Assembly (NCBI GenBank): GCA_030762935.1
Contig: CM060883.1
Span: 54,272,001 to 54,336,000 of the forward strand
Reading direction: 5' to 3'
Source: Hymenopus coronatus
Lineage: Eukaryota; Arthropoda; Insecta; Mantodea; Hymenopodidae
Length of the DNA stretch: 64,000 nucleotides
Of the stretch, positions 1 to 11,634 are shown piece after piece. How positions within the stretch are numbered: position 1 is the first letter of the stretch; each line of letters starts with the position of its first letter. The notes under the pieces were generated by a model. That model saw only the letters and a program-made list of their open reading frames with translations. It searched no databases and had not been told where the DNA came from. A program made the translations under genes and the position numbers.

Positions 1-115
1 TAGTTTATGGTGGGGGGGATTTTTTTGAAAATCTTTGTGTCGTATCCTTGGAAGATACTAAACTTAAATACCAAGACTTAAATACTTGAGTCTTTTTGTT
101 TTGGGGCTATGCTGT

Positions 116-153
<38 letters not shown>

Positions 154-302
154 CTTTTTTTAAAAATGCATTTTTTGGACTCGGGGAACCCCAAAACGCA
201 TATTTCCAGTGAAATCTCGGCATCAAATTTTTGGGTGCATTACAATACTTTCTCTATCCCTATGTACATTGTACATATGGGGCCAGAGAAAGTAAAAAAA
301 AG
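1..302 (+). repeat. R880 dispersed repeat, 3' part (cut by window start)
   Basis: This matches the last third of the R880 consensus: a G-rich block, the 'cgtatccttggaagatact' block, a CA tract at about 117-150, then the conserved end block and the terminal GAGAAAG-TAAAA. The 5' part lies outside the window. The ORF crossing it is built from the CA tract and is not a gene. Confidence 0.85.
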
Positions 303-1811
303 AAGAACATTTCAAAAAAATTCTCAAAAGGATGAGAAAGCGTAATTCAATACTCATGGGAATATTCTTGCATAGAGCATTAAATTACTCAGACATTTTG
401 TGGCATGTATCTATTATACTGTGAAGACACAGCGTTTGATTGACTGTATTTCACATTGTCCTTATACCTCACCATGAACTCTTTTAACTGATTATATCAT
501 TTGATTTGGTACTACAAGTCTCGGAGATATATCTGACTGAAAAAGCTGTCATGGTTATTTTTATTGAACTCATATCAGCAAAAGAAAGCCCCGAGTGAAT
601 CATTTCTTCTAGAAGCCACCAAACTTCCATCATTCTGTGAGGGCAGAGTAGTAACAATGGCCTGATCTGTACAAATTATAAAATGCAAGGCTTTTGCAAT
701 TATTTTTTCAAGATAGAGATGTGTCTTCAGATAATATATTTACTGGTGGAATAATGGGAATCTGATGATGGTGAGAAAGATCAAAATGAGAGTATGTATA
801 TATTGGCTTTACCAGACATTAGCGTTAATGTCTGCCATCGTAATTACAAATTTCAGTTGATGTGATATATAATGTTCCATTTCAAGCACTTGTTCATCTG
901 TAGGTGAAATAAATCCTTCAATCATTTTGATGAAAATCCCAAAGAAGCTTATGTTAATACTAAATAGAGTAACTTTTACTTAAAAAATTGTATTTCCCGG
1001 CACAAATTGTTCAATAAAAATGGTATGTCAATGGGTTAATTGATTTTTCTTGTTCACTAAAATACTTACTTTTGGATAAGTTTTCAACCTTGTTACTATG
1101 TAATTAATACACTGAACCTTAAAATAACTTAAACTATTAGATGATAACCTAAATTAACTAAATGTACTATTAAAAATTCACAAACCATCGCCACATGATT
1201 AGTAACTGTTAGAAACAAAAGAACAATGAAAAAAGGAATTGGCTGGTAGATATGTGATCACATGCATATTTATTTACACGTTCCTTCGTGCATCCAAGTA
1301 GCTGTGAAACTGCTGAACTATGTTGACATGTGCATATAGGAAACAAAGTGCTTAGCATTGAGAACATAAGTACCATTTATGAATATCAAATGATAAGCAG
1401 AGCAACCCACATTATGCTTTTTTATTAGTATGCTTTATTTTTTTGACATAAATATGTAATAGTGTATTTTATACCAATAAACTTAAGTCAGATGCTGTTT
1501 GTCTATTATATAATCAAATTGAATTTTTTGTGACTTAGTTTACAGGTTAGCTTAGTACTTATGTTAACATTTTATAAAGAACACTATAGTGCCTAAGCAA
1601 TCTATTAATGAAATTAGTGAACATTTAGTCATCCTTGTCACTCGCATACTCTAGATGAACTCTGTTTTCTTGAAACTGATTTTAATTACAAGTTGTATAT
1701 AAGCTTGCAGATTTTCTTCTGTCAGACATGAGCATTTAGAGTTCAAAGTCCAATTGAGAGTAGAAAAGCTTCTCTCAATTTAAGCAGATGATGAAGGGAC
1801 CGTAATTGTCT
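303..1811. other. AT-rich stretch with nothing recognised
   Basis: No open frame of useful length, no RNA gene and no repeat shared with the rest of the window was seen. It may be an intron or intergenic DNA upstream of SKP1 exon 2, because the first SKP1 coding exon was not found in this window. Confidence 0.4.
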
Positions 1812-3240
1812 TCATTGCCAACTTAGGATAGGCATGTTGATGGAATGTTTTTGCCAGAAAGATACGGCAGAAATTGAATACAAATTTTGCCTATGTTCCA
1901 TTGCTGCATATAATATTTCTTCCACTGGAATGTCAATAGCAGAGAAACGTTTCAGTTCAGCTGAAGTAAAAATGGAAGAAATCTTCTTGGGAACAGCTAA
2001 TGTTGGATCTAAATTTTTAACTTCCTTCCAGAAATTTAGAGCAGGATGATGTTCATATATTATCAATTTTTTACAAGTTGCACCTGAACTTTGTGAAGAA
2101 CTGAGAAGCCAGATCTGTGTTGCAACTTGATTATCTGATTCCAAAACATGTATTGGATTGCAGAGTCATCAGAAATTTTTTAGCTACAGCTCTGAGTTTA
2201 AGTACTATTCCTTTATTTTCAACCATTTGCTTTAAGTTTGTTACAGCAGCACTGACTGTACCATCTTCAGATCAATTCACTGTTTTACTGCATTCAAATT
2301 CATGCAATGATATTTACTTGCCTTCAGCCATTTCCCACAGCATGTTATTACAGGATCTACAGGTAAAACAAATGCTCCTGCTTCTTTTAGGCAGTCCAGC
2401 AGTCTTCCCCTTCTGGCTGGAGTTTTTGCTAAAGCAGTGTTAAGAGCTGCAATGAATTCATCAACAATTTGCATTGAAAATCTAATCTCTTGAGCAAAAA
2501 GATGCAATACATGAAGTGCAATTCATGAACCCAACATGTAGAATGTAAAAGCTGAGGTGCAACTTCAACCAGTTGCCAGCAGAAAGCATATTTGATGCAC
2601 TGTCTGCTTTTAAAACAACGAAATTGCCTTTATGAACACTAGTAAGAGCTAATGTATCAAGTATTAAATTTACTATAATATTTGGCAATTTTGGTTTTTA
2701 CAAGTCAGGGTTGCTCATTCCAATACCCAGTAGAGCAACAAGAATATTCACCACCTTATGGTTCTTTATATCTGTTGTTTCATCAATCATTAAATAGACA
2801 GAATTTCCCTCACAATTTGACTTAGTTTCTGATAAGTCGTCTTCAGCAAGATACTATAGTGGTTTCACTAGGAGCTGGCTGCATACATATAGCTGTTGAT
2901 TACAAAAATCATGCAATGGAATACCATTGCTGTGAATGATGCCACCATTTCTTTCACATTATCCTTGAATTTCTTCATATGCTGCCATATTTAAGGTATT
3001 GTAATGTTAGATATTTTGCTAAGACTGCCTGAAGTTGAATCTTGTCCATTCTCTGTTTTAGAGATCTACATATGCTTAAAACTTTCCATGTGGTACTGTA
3101 CAATGGATTTCTGTCCAAAATTAGTGCACTCTGAACATAAGAAACACAAAAGTTTCCCCTTTTAAGCCACAAAATAGTCTGTGGGAAACTTGTGAATGCT
3201 TTGTATTGCAGTTAGATGTTTTTGGCATGCTGGTATTAAT
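1812..3240 (-). pseudogene. Decayed hAT-like transposase
   Basis: Read on the minus strand from about 3240 down to 1812, scattered frames line up with an arthropod hAT-like transposase of the CGGBP1-like type. In order these are: an N-terminal part near 3170-2975; YLMIDETTDIKNHKVV near 2830-2735, carrying the DETTD motif typical of the first catalytic Asp region; FVVLKADSASNML near 2640-2580; VDEFIAALNTALAKTPARRG near 2470-2400; and a C-terminal part ending near 1812. Frames are broken by several stops and shifts, so no protein can be made. I did not find terminal inverted repeats. The hAT assignment rests on motif memory, and the exact subfamily is uncertain. Confidence 0.65.
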
Positions 3241-3877
3241 TAGATGTGAACCTCTCCGATTCAAAGTGTATACTGACCATAAAATTGTTAACTTATATTC
3301 TACAAGGTTATTTTAATTGTCCTGTTCCTCACAGAACTATAGTTATATTTTTAATTCTTAAGTTTGAAATTTCCATTGTCGAAAAACTAGCTTCTCATTG
3401 ATGTATTCTATAGTGAATTGAAGCAGGCAGTTCATTTTATAAGAATTGTGCTCTGTTTTAAATATTATATTTTATGCTGTATTGTGTTTATTTTAAAATG
3501 TTGTTTCATACTGACAAATTTATATATTATAGCAGCAACTATGAATTCAGCTCTTAATTGCTAAATTGTGACTACTTACAATATATATTCCATGAAATTA
3601 TGTACCTGCAGCATTTGTCTTATTTTACATGGATACTTGGAGTATATAAATAATAATATTTAATTAACAATAACTATTTCTGCTCCATGGTATTTTCAAC
3701 TAAACAGTGAAGTCCTTCACAAGCATTTTCTTTTATAACTCCAATGTGTTCATATTCAAGTACAGGTGCTTTGCAAATCCTTTTAATGCTTTAGTAATTT
3801 AAGGTGAAGTTAAGTGTTTCAGACCTCTATGTCCATCAGAATGAGTTGAGCTTTTTAATTATGAAAATTACCAAATT
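3241..3877. other. AT-rich stretch with nothing recognised
   Basis: No ORF, RNA gene or internal repeat was seen. It ends at the LINE target site. Confidence 0.4.
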
Positions 3878-3889
3878 TAGTTCTGGATT
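3878..3889. repeat. Target site duplication of the LINE, left copy
   Basis: TAGTTCTGGATT is repeated exactly at 9675-9686 on the far side of the LINE. This 12-bp direct repeat marks both ends of the insertion. Confidence 0.9.
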
Positions 3890-4647
3890 CCCCCCAGGGG
3901 CCTACTACGGTAGGTACGGGTTTGGCGCACCCGGGGGATCCCGCCACCTCATCATCGCCACCAATTGAGCCGCGTTTTGCGTTTGTGTGCATATTTGTTT
4001 TGTGAGAGCGAATTTACTCGCCTTATCTTCTTCCCCTTCTAGGCTTATTCTTTACATGTCAGTATTAAGGCTTTAGATTTATTAACTCCTGCCTCACCAA
4101 CAGGGATCTTTATTCTTCTCCGTGGTTCCTGTCCCACGGTTCCAGCGCGGCTTCCAACATGTGTGCTCTTCGGAGGTCTCAGGCGTGAAGGTTGAGTGGA
4201 CCCTTCCTACTGCCCCTATGTGTAAGCCTTAGGTGCGGAGCCCGTCCATACCGTTATGTACACCCACGTAGCTTCCTTGGGGGCCCGGTCCGTTTTAATT
4301 CCGTTAGAATTCGGACCGGTCGTGTTACCGCTAACGGAAAACCCGGTGTAATCAACCACAAGTCCCCTGAATCCATGTCTGCTTTATTACGCAGCATGGC
4401 CTAAAGTGGGGAGCCACCGGTGGTTATACCTATGGTAGGGGCTTAAAGCCGGGTTGTACATGGTGAAGGGCTTACCCGTATGGACCAGCAGTGGTGGCTG
4501 GAGGGTAACTCCTTCTGAGGTATTCCTTGAGATCGGTCTGGTAGGGGTCTACCAGGCGGCACAGACCGGAAAGTATTTTGGTGTCTTTTCTCTCTACCCC
4601 CGGATGGCAGGCTGACGCCGACGGTTCCGGAAGGGGGTCTTTCCATA
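3890..4647 (+). promoter_or_regulatory. LINE 5' UTR, presumed internal promoter region
   Basis: GC-rich 760-bp leader ahead of ORF1. LINEs of this group carry an internal promoter at the 5' end. I infer the role from position; no specific promoter motif was identified. The ORFs inside it show no family resemblance. Confidence 0.45.
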
Positions 4648-5685
4648 ATGCTATCTCCGCGCAAAACCTATTCTTTTGACCGCTTTATAGTTGTGACCTT
4701 GGCACGTGAAAAGAAAACTATGCGAGATATCAGTCCGTTGTACATACAACGCGAGATTGACAGGATATGCGGTAAAGTGACCAATGCCACCCGAACGCGA
4801 GACGGTACGCTTTTGATTGAAACGAAGACGGAAGACCAGTCCAAGAAACTCATGAAGGCCAGCTTGTTGGGTTCCTACCCCATAAAGGTGGCCCCCCACA
4901 AGACTTTGAACACCTGTAGAGGCGTCGTAACTACCTCTTGTTTAGACGGTCTTTCCGAAGCAGATATAGTCACTAATTTATCTGACCAGGGTGTATGCCA
5001 AGCGTACCGTCTGCTCGGCAAACGAGATGGTGAATCAGTGGCACTGCGTACGGTATTTCTGACTTTTAAGGGCACCACAATACCCGAGACCCTATATTGT
5101 GGATATGAACGCGTCTCTGTGCGACCATATGTGCCAAACCCAATGCGCTGTTTTCGGTGCCAACGGTTCGGTCACACGCAAACTCGGTGCACCTTCGACA
5201 CTACCTGTGAACGTTGCGGACAAGCTGCCCACGGAGAAACTGCTTGAGCTCGAGACTTTTCCGGAAGCCAGGCGTCGCTTCCAAAATCTGCAGCCTGCGA
5301 CCATCTCAGGCTATGCCTCAGCGCTCCGCCGCACTCCTGTTTCCTCAGTGGCACTACAAACCGTGTCTGTAGCCGACACGTGTACAGAACAGACGCCGAC
5401 CACAACAACCTCGCAGTCTTCAACATTCATACCACCCACTGCCACAAGTCCTCTTTCTCCCGAACCTGCACGTAAGCCGCTAGTGAGACCGACACCATCT
5501 GTCGCTGCTCCTCATGAGCGCAGTCGCAAGAAACTCAAGGCCACTGATAAATCTTCCAAGTCCCGTTCTCGTTCTACGAGCCGTAGGGGATCTTCCGCAT
5601 CCCGAACATCAGCGGATAGCGCCGACGAAGGTGGCTATACTCTTGTGGGTCCAAAGAGTGCAAAGCACAAGAAATGCCCACCTTA
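4648..5685 (+). pseudogene. LINE ORF1 (Gag-like nucleic-acid-binding protein), frameshifted
   Basis: The start ATG at 4648 opens a 199-codon frame ending near 5247 with CFRCQRFGHTQTRC (a C-X2-C-X4-H-X4-C knuckle) and the first Cys pair of a second knuckle, CERCGQAAHGE. The frame then shifts near 5240, and the C-terminal part continues in another frame to 5685. That part has FPEARRRF followed by a Ser/Arg/Lys-rich tail. Related LINE ORF1 proteins usually have three knuckles before the PEARRRF-like block. Here the second is incomplete and the third is missing, so I infer a small deletion at about 5240-5250 together with the shift. ORF1 proteins coat the element RNA. Confidence 0.85.
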
Positions 5686-5780
5686 ACTCCATCTACTTCG
5701 TTTCCACCCTTCGTTTGCATCCCAGCTGCAAACTCATATTATGATTATTCGGTAAGCTTTCACGCCTCTAACTGTGCCCC

Positions 5781-8700
5781 ATGGCTCTCCTGACGTGGAA
5801 TATCCGCGGTGTGCGTACCTATAGGGCCGATTTGCAGCTGTTACTACGGCCCTATGACCATCTGATTCTGTTTTTGCAGGAGACAAAGCTTCGCCCCCAT
5901 GATGCATTTGCCCTGCACCAATACCTTCCCATGCGGTTTGACGTTACACCGGAGGAGGGTTCTCCTGCTCATGGGGTTGTTATGATCCTCACGCGCAATG
6001 ACATCTGCGGTCAGCCAATCTTGCTTACTACTACCTTGCAAGCTGTTGCTACCCGACTTACCCTTCCTGGTTTCTGCTTTACCGTATGTAATGTCTACGT
6101 TCCGCCTTCATCTATCCTCTGCGCCGCTGACATGCTGCATCTCTTGTCACAGCTCCCAACACCTTTTCTTCTGCTGGATGATTTTAATGCCCACCATCCC
6201 CTATGGGGTTCTCCTAGGGTCTGCGCGCGGGGGACCGTTCTTGCTCACCTTTTCGATCAAAATAGTCTCTGTTCTGAACACCGGTGAACCTACTTTCATT
6301 TCCGATTCTTCTGCCACGCTTTCCCACCTGGACCTTTCTGTTTGTTCAGCACAGCTTGTTCACTGCTTCCAATGGAACGTAGTATCTGACACTCATTCCA
6401 GCGATCATTTTCCTTGTGTCCTCACCATGCTTTCACACCACATTTCCTCATCGCGTGCTAGCATTTGGCAGCTGTCTAAGTCTAACTGGGAGCTTTTTTT
6501 CTCTCTGGCTGTGTTTGGCGACCGTCAGTTCCACACGGTTGACCATATGCTTGAGCACTTTAACTGTGTTATATTCTCTGCCGCAGAGCAATCCATGCCC
6601 CGGACATCTTCCCGACCTAAACGCTTACCGGTCCCTTGGTGGACTGCTGAATGCCGCGATGCCATTCGTGCTCGTAGGAGGGCTCTTAGAGTATTTCGCC
6701 ATCACCCTACGCTGGAGCACTTGATCATTTTTAAACAAGCACGCGCACGGGCACGGGCACGCCGAATTATTCAAGATAGCAAAAGGTCTTCATGGAATTC
6801 GTTTGTGTCTACCTTTAACCGCACAACACCTTCATCCGCTGTGTGGGAGAAGCTCCGCCGTGTTGCCGGTAAGCAGACTGGTACCTCCATACCGGGGCTA
6901 CTCGTGGGCACAGACACCGTAGTTGATCCGGTTGCTGTATCAGACGTCCTAGGCAGCACATTCGCAAATGTGTCCAGTTCCGCCAATTATCACCCGGCGT
7001 TCCGTGCCATTAAGACGGAGGTGGAGTCTCTCTTTCCGGTCCTCTGACACTGAGTGCTATAACACATCTTTTAGCATGCGAGAGCTGGATGCCTCCCTAG
7101 CATCTTTTCGGCATTCCGCTCCAGGACCCGATGGTATCCACATTGCAATGCTGCAGCACCTCTCTTCTGATGGTAAACTGTCTCCTGAGCCTATATAACC
7201 GTGTTTGGCAAGAGGGTGTGTTTCCTGCGGCTTGGCGTGAAGCCACGGTTGTTCCGATTTTAAAACCGGGAAAGGATCGTAGACTTCCTTCCAGTTACCG
7301 TCCTATCTCTCTCACCAGTGCAGTTTCTAAGGTGATGGAGCGCATGATCAATGGGCGGTTACGATGGTGGCTCGAGTCTGAGAAACTCCTCTACAATATC
7401 CAGTGCGGCTTTCGCCGATACCGCTCCCCGACTGACCACCTAGTCTCCCTCTCGACTCATATCCTGAATGGATTTCTGCGCAAGTGCCAAACTGTGGCCA
7501 TATTTTTCGATCTCGAGAAAGCATATGACACCTGCTGGAGGGCTGGCTTATTGCGTACGTTGCATAAGTGGGGCTGCCGTGGCTGCCTTCCAGTGTTCCT
7601 CCGCGAGTTTATGGAGAAGCGGGTATTCCATGTACGTGTTGGTTCTGTTTGCTCCCGCGTATTTAGTCAGGAGAATGGAGTACCTAAGGTTCGGATCTCA
7701 GTTGCGCCCTCTTCGCCATCGCCATCAATCCTATCGCCGATTGTCTTCCTGCTGGAATTTCCTCATCCTTATTAATTGTTGACGACTTTGCAATTTATTG
7801 CAGCTCTCGGCGCACATGCCTTTTGGAGCGTCGCCTTCAGGCTTGTCTCGACTGTCTGCATAGTTGGAGCGTTGCGAATGGTTTCCGTTTTTCTGCCGAG
7901 AAAACCGTTAGTGTCAACTTCCGCGTCGGAAACGTTCCGCGGCGCCTTCCCTACACCTTGGGCCGGTACCGCTGCCCTTCGCGGAAACTGAAGTTTCTTG
8001 GCCTAGTGTTTAACAGGAAGCTTAGCTGGTCGTCTTCATATTTCTTCGTTGAGGGCTCGATGTGATCGAGCACTTAATATTTTACATGTTTTATGTGGCA
8101 CATCCTGGGGAGCAGATCGCACTGTACTATTACAGCTATATCGTAAGCTTGTTCGCTCTAAGCTTGATTACGGGTGCATTGTGTACTCTTCGGCATGTCG
8201 GTTCAGTTTTACGTCGTTTAAACCCCGTTCACCATCGAGGGATTCGCCTGGCACTGGGTGCGTTTCCGACGAGCCCAATTATTAGTTTGGCTGCTGAACC
8301 TTCGCTGTGCTATAGGCGTGAGGTCCTTCTTTGCAGCTATGCCCTCCGCCTCCATGCAATGCCGGATCACCCGTCTTTCAAGCTATTCTTTGGCGAGTCT
8401 CTTGACCGTCAATATGCTGTTAGTGCGCTGGCCTTGCTTCCTGCCGGGGTTCGCTTTCGTGAATTGGTTCGCCTGTTGGATGTTCAGCTACCGGCTCTGC
8501 TGTCACTGGGGGAATGTTCATCCCCTCCTTGGTTACACTGCGACACCACGGTCCACCTACGGTTGGCACCCATGACGAAATCAGTTACTCCGCCCTCGGC
8601 CTTCCGCTCCGCTTTTTTAGAGTTGCAGGCCGAGTTTCCCAACCATTGTTTTATTTTCACGAATGGTTCAAAGGATGACCGTGATGTGGGATGTGCTTTT

Positions 8701-9448
8701 GTTTTTAATTCGCGGAGTTACGCGTTTCACCTATTGGGGCAGTGTTCAATTTTTACCGCCGAACTTTTCAGTATTTATCAAGCTCTTGTTTTTATCCGGG
8801 GACAGGATTTTAGGCAGTTTGTTATGTGTAGCGATTCCCTCAGTGCACTATAGGGCTTGCGTGAGCTGTATCCATACCATCCTTTGATACAGCGTATTCA
8901 GGATCGCCTGCATTCGCTCGCTGATGCTGGCGTCAGCGTGTCGTTTGTTTGGGTTCCTGGTCACGTAGGTGTGAGCGGGAATGAGCAAGCGGACGCAGCT
9001 GCCAAGTCTGCGATTTTAAATCCCACTGTTTTTAGCTCCACTGTTCCTCCCAATGAAGTGTCCTCCTGCGCCGGGCCATTCTTTCGCGCTGGTTCGCGGA
9101 ATGGTCCGGGGTGCGTGGGAATAAACTCAGGTCAAGTCCCTTCCTGTCCCCTGGATTACTTCTTCGCGTGCATCTCGCCGCGATGAAGTGATTTTAGCTC
9201 AACTGCGTATTGGACACTGCCGTTTTAGCCATGAGTACCTTTTATGTGGGGAAGCCGCACCGCAATGTGCTTCGTGTAACGAGCCTTTGACGGTGCGTCA
9301 TTTTTTATTGGAATGCCACCTTTATACTGTGCTGCGTGCGTCCCTATGTCTGCCTACTGACATCCCCACCCTTCTCGGCGACAATCCTGTATCTTGTGCC
9401 GGACTTTTTAATTTTCTCCGCTGCTGCGGGATGTACAGTAGGGTTTAA
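5781..9448 (+). pseudogene. LINE ORF2 (endonuclease, reverse transcriptase, RNase H), multiply frameshifted
   Basis: ATG at 5781. The apurinic-type endonuclease runs to about 6420: WNIRG, QETKL, DFNAHHPLWGS near 6180-6212 and SDHFPC near 6405. The reverse transcriptase spans about 7100-7990, with FDLEKAYDT near 7510 and the catalytic VDDF at 7778-7789. RNase H is at about 8650-9010, with TNGSK, SDSLSAL and WVPGHVGVSGNEQAD. A C-terminal finger CASCNEPLTVRHFLLEC lies near 9270-9320. Frames change near 6275, 7025, 7170, 7690-7700 and 7780-8060, and there is an in-frame TAG at about 8850, so no full protein is made. Catalytic motifs are otherwise well kept, suggesting a recently dead copy. Confidence 0.9.
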
Positions 9449-9674
9449 ATTTTTATCTTGGTTTTATCCTTTCCCGACTTGTTTTTTTAGTACCTTGTTT
9501 TTAATCTGGCTTAGGTAGCCTTTTTATTCTCTGTCAAGTTTTAACCCTTGTGTGGTAATTCTGTTTTAGTGGTTTTTATGCCTTTTAACTTTTGGCTGTT
9601 TTAACTACTCTAGGGTGCTAATAACCAAGGCAGTTGTGCGCCCTAAAGCACTACTACTACTACTGCTGCTGCTA
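9449..9674 (+). other. LINE 3' UTR with trinucleotide tail
   Basis: T-rich untranslated end closing with about five CTA units and three CTG units, directly followed by the target duplication. A simple-repeat tail in place of poly(A) is known for some LINE clades. Confidence 0.75.
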
Positions 9675-9686
9675 TAGTTCTGGATT
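9675..9686. repeat. Target site duplication of the LINE, right copy
   Basis: Exact repeat of 3878-3889. Confidence 0.9.
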
Positions 9687-9743
9687 GACACACACATGTG
9701 CGCTCACACACACTCTCTCTCTCTCTCTCTCTTTCTCTCTCTT
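9687..9743. repeat. CA then CT microsatellite
   Basis: A short (CA)n stretch passes directly into (CT)n, just 3' of the LINE. Confidence 0.85.
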
Positions 9744-9952
9744 TAACAAAATGGGATGATTGCATGCCTATAAGAGGAGGACCAAGAATTGTATGAATTT
9801 TTATCTGTACAAGATATTCCATAGCTGAAAGTGAACATAGGCTGGTGTCAAACTATATAATAGAAGACAGCATTGGTGAATTGATTTCCTTTATCCTTGT
9901 CTGATGTGATAGGGTTTGAATCTCTGATTTGAGTTGCCCAATTTTTGCGTAG

Positions 9953-10161
9953 GTATGGATGAGGACGAGGAAGAAGTTGTTCCTTTGCCTAATGTTAACT
10001 CGGCTATTCTGAAGAAAGTGATTCAGTGGGCTACATACCACAAGGATGATCCTCCTCCAACTGATGATGAGGAAAACAAGGAGAAGCGGACTGATGATAT
10101 CAGCAGCTGGGATGCAGACTTCCTGAAGGTTGATCAGGGAACATTATTTGAATTGATTTTG
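9953..10161 (+). CDS. Skp1: SKP1, internal coding exon
   Basis: SKP1 is the adaptor that links CUL1 to F-box proteins in SCF ubiquitin ligases, in cytosol and nucleus. This exon codes for 69 residues starting [20 protein letters not shown] and ending [10 protein letters not shown]. It covers the end of the BTB/POZ-like fold (CUL1-binding side), the acidic loop and the conserved KRTDDI segment. An acceptor AG at 9951-9952 precedes GT, the last two bases of a split Gly codon (phase 1). The donor GTAAGA begins at 10162 (phase 0). The ATG at 9955 encodes an internal Met, not the start. The preceding coding exon (about 35 residues) was not found and probably lies upstream of this window. The reading frame is intact and agrees closely with animal SKP1. 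Confidence 0.95.
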
Positions 10162-10329
10162 GTAAGAACTTGTAACATTTTAAATTATATTTTGGTGGCA
10201 TTTAGTTTCATGTATTCACTAGACATGCAAAATTTAAAATACCATATTTTGACGAGTCTACTATCATGGGAAATAAGATTCCAACAATTTTAATGTTGTG
10301 ACTAAAGTAATTTTTTAATTAATTTGTTA

Positions 10330-10975
10330 AAAAAAGTCTTATTTTGTAAACCTGGTATTCACCGGGAATATATTATTTGGGGGTGCCCTGAGGCCAAAAC
10401 CATTTTTTCTGAAAAGGTTTTAGATTGTGTGCGCACAAGCACATGGCATAGTTCAAATTAAGTTTAGTATGTCGCAAGAATGTGACAGATTTTCAAGATA
10501 ATCCTCCATTCCAAACTAACCTTTTTATGGAAAAATGTTTGAAATTTTTGTTTTTCTCTAACTATTTTGTTTAAAATACTGCATATTAAAAACATTTACA
10601 TCACAAATGAAAGAGATTGACAAAACTTACTACACAAAAATTGTAGATCTAACACACTTTGTTGTATGTTTTTTTTTTACTGCAGGTGATTGTTACTGGA
10701 ATATTTTTTATTATTGATTTTAATTTTAAACTGGATAACTTTTCTCAATCTGGAAGTTACCTTTTGTCTCATATCTCTTGTTTTTCTATTAGCCGAGCCG
10801 AAACTTCAGTTGTTGCCATAGCAGCCAGCTGCAAATGATTTCACTATCGCTTTATCCTGGTGTATCCCCTTATTTCCCTTTTGCTTACAAGGCAGCATGG
10901 AAAAAATCTTTTGAAAGAATAGTTGTTTGCAGAACAGGTAGAGAAAGTCATGTGAATGGACGAATTTAATATCTT
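10330..10975 (-). repeat. R880 dispersed repeat, old minus-strand copy
   Basis: Degenerate but in order on the minus strand: end block (GGTATTCACCGGGAATAT), CA-tract region, the block complementary to CCATGTAAAGGGTAG, and the 5' terminus at about 10945-10970 (GTAGAGAAAGTCATGTGAATGG). Confidence 0.75.
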
Positions 10976-11176
10976 TTAAACAGTAAGTGGTATTGCACGG
11001 TGATGCAGTAAAAGAAATAACTTAGTTTAGCCTGGCACCTACTGTATGTTAAGTGTTTGTATTTTCATGAGGAGGACTGTGGGATGTTCTTCAGAATTCC
11101 TGGAATGACATTGAGAGCAAGTTTTTGAAAGACTTGTTCTTAGAATTCCAAGAATAGATTTTTTCCTGTAAAGGAT

Positions 11177-11468
11177 GGAAAGTGTAAATGGCGTGTTATT
11201 TATGGACACTCTTTAACTGCTGTGGTTCTCAGCATCCCATTCTAAATTGGGTGTGAAAACTGCTTAATTTTGCTCATAGGCCTCTCTATCAGGTTCAATT
11301 ATGTGCCGTAAATCTATGACACGGGACCAACGGCTTTACTTCCCTTCTGAAGGAAGCCATGCTAAGGATTTTTATACCCGAAAAAATCCATTGTCCTCCG
11401 CCGGGTTTGAACCCACGACCTTGGGTATATAAAGTTAGCATGGTAACCATTACACCATGGAGGGCGAC
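11177..11468 (-). mobile_element. tRNA-derived SINE (family A), copy 1
   Basis: On the minus strand the head reads as a tRNA-like unit: CCCTCC acceptor side, TGGTGTAATGGTTACC (box A region) and GGTTCAAACCC (box B), about 11396-11468. A roughly 220-bp body ends in AATAAC-type sequence near 11195. GTAAAGGAT flanks both ends (11168-11176 and 11469-11477), a probable target duplication. The same SINE occurs at 17805 and 20937. SINEs are transcribed by RNA polymerase III from boxes A and B and moved by a partner LINE, not identified here. Confidence 0.88.
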
Positions 11469-11634
11469 GTAAAGGATAGATATTTTGATAAAAAGAACCT
11501 GGTCTTTGGCTAGTGAACCCATTGAATTTCAGCAGGATATTTAACCACGGAGGGCAACGTAAAAGATGGATATTTTGATAAAAAGAACCTGGTCTTTGGC
11601 TAGTGAGTCCATTGAATTTCAGCAGGATATTTAA
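11455..11634. repeat. 90-bp tandem duplication (2 units)
   Basis: Units 11455-11544 and 11545-11634 are nearly identical. Each starts with the 5'-terminal bases of the adjoining SINE (CCATGGAGGGCG / CCACGGAGGGCA) followed by unique flank. The duplication therefore arose after the SINE inserted. Confidence 0.9.

Larger units (their letters stand above)
3890..9674 (+). mobile_element. Full-length non-LTR retrotransposon (LINE, RNase H-bearing I/Jockey group), inactive
   Basis: About 5.8 kb bounded by a perfect 12-bp target duplication. Order: a GC-richer 5' UTR (3890-4647), ORF1 with CCHC knuckles, ORF2 with endonuclease, reverse transcriptase, RNase H and a C-terminal C-C-H-C finger, then a 3' UTR ending in a short (CTA)n/(CTG)n tail instead of poly(A). 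Base composition is clearly more GC-rich than the flanks, which fits a fairly recent insertion. Both ORFs carry frameshifts, so the copy is dead. An RNase H domain at the end of ORF2 points to the I superfamily rather than classical Jockey. The exact clade needs a tree. Confidence 0.92.

Noticed and set aside
109..345. ORF rich in Thr-His from a CA repeat
   Set aside because: It is a translation of microsatellite plus R880 sequence; the same artefact recurs in many copies.
4443..4664. Antisense ORF in the LINE 5' UTR, and the many antisense frames over ORF1/ORF2
   Set aside because: They are shadows of the coding strand with no domain of their own.
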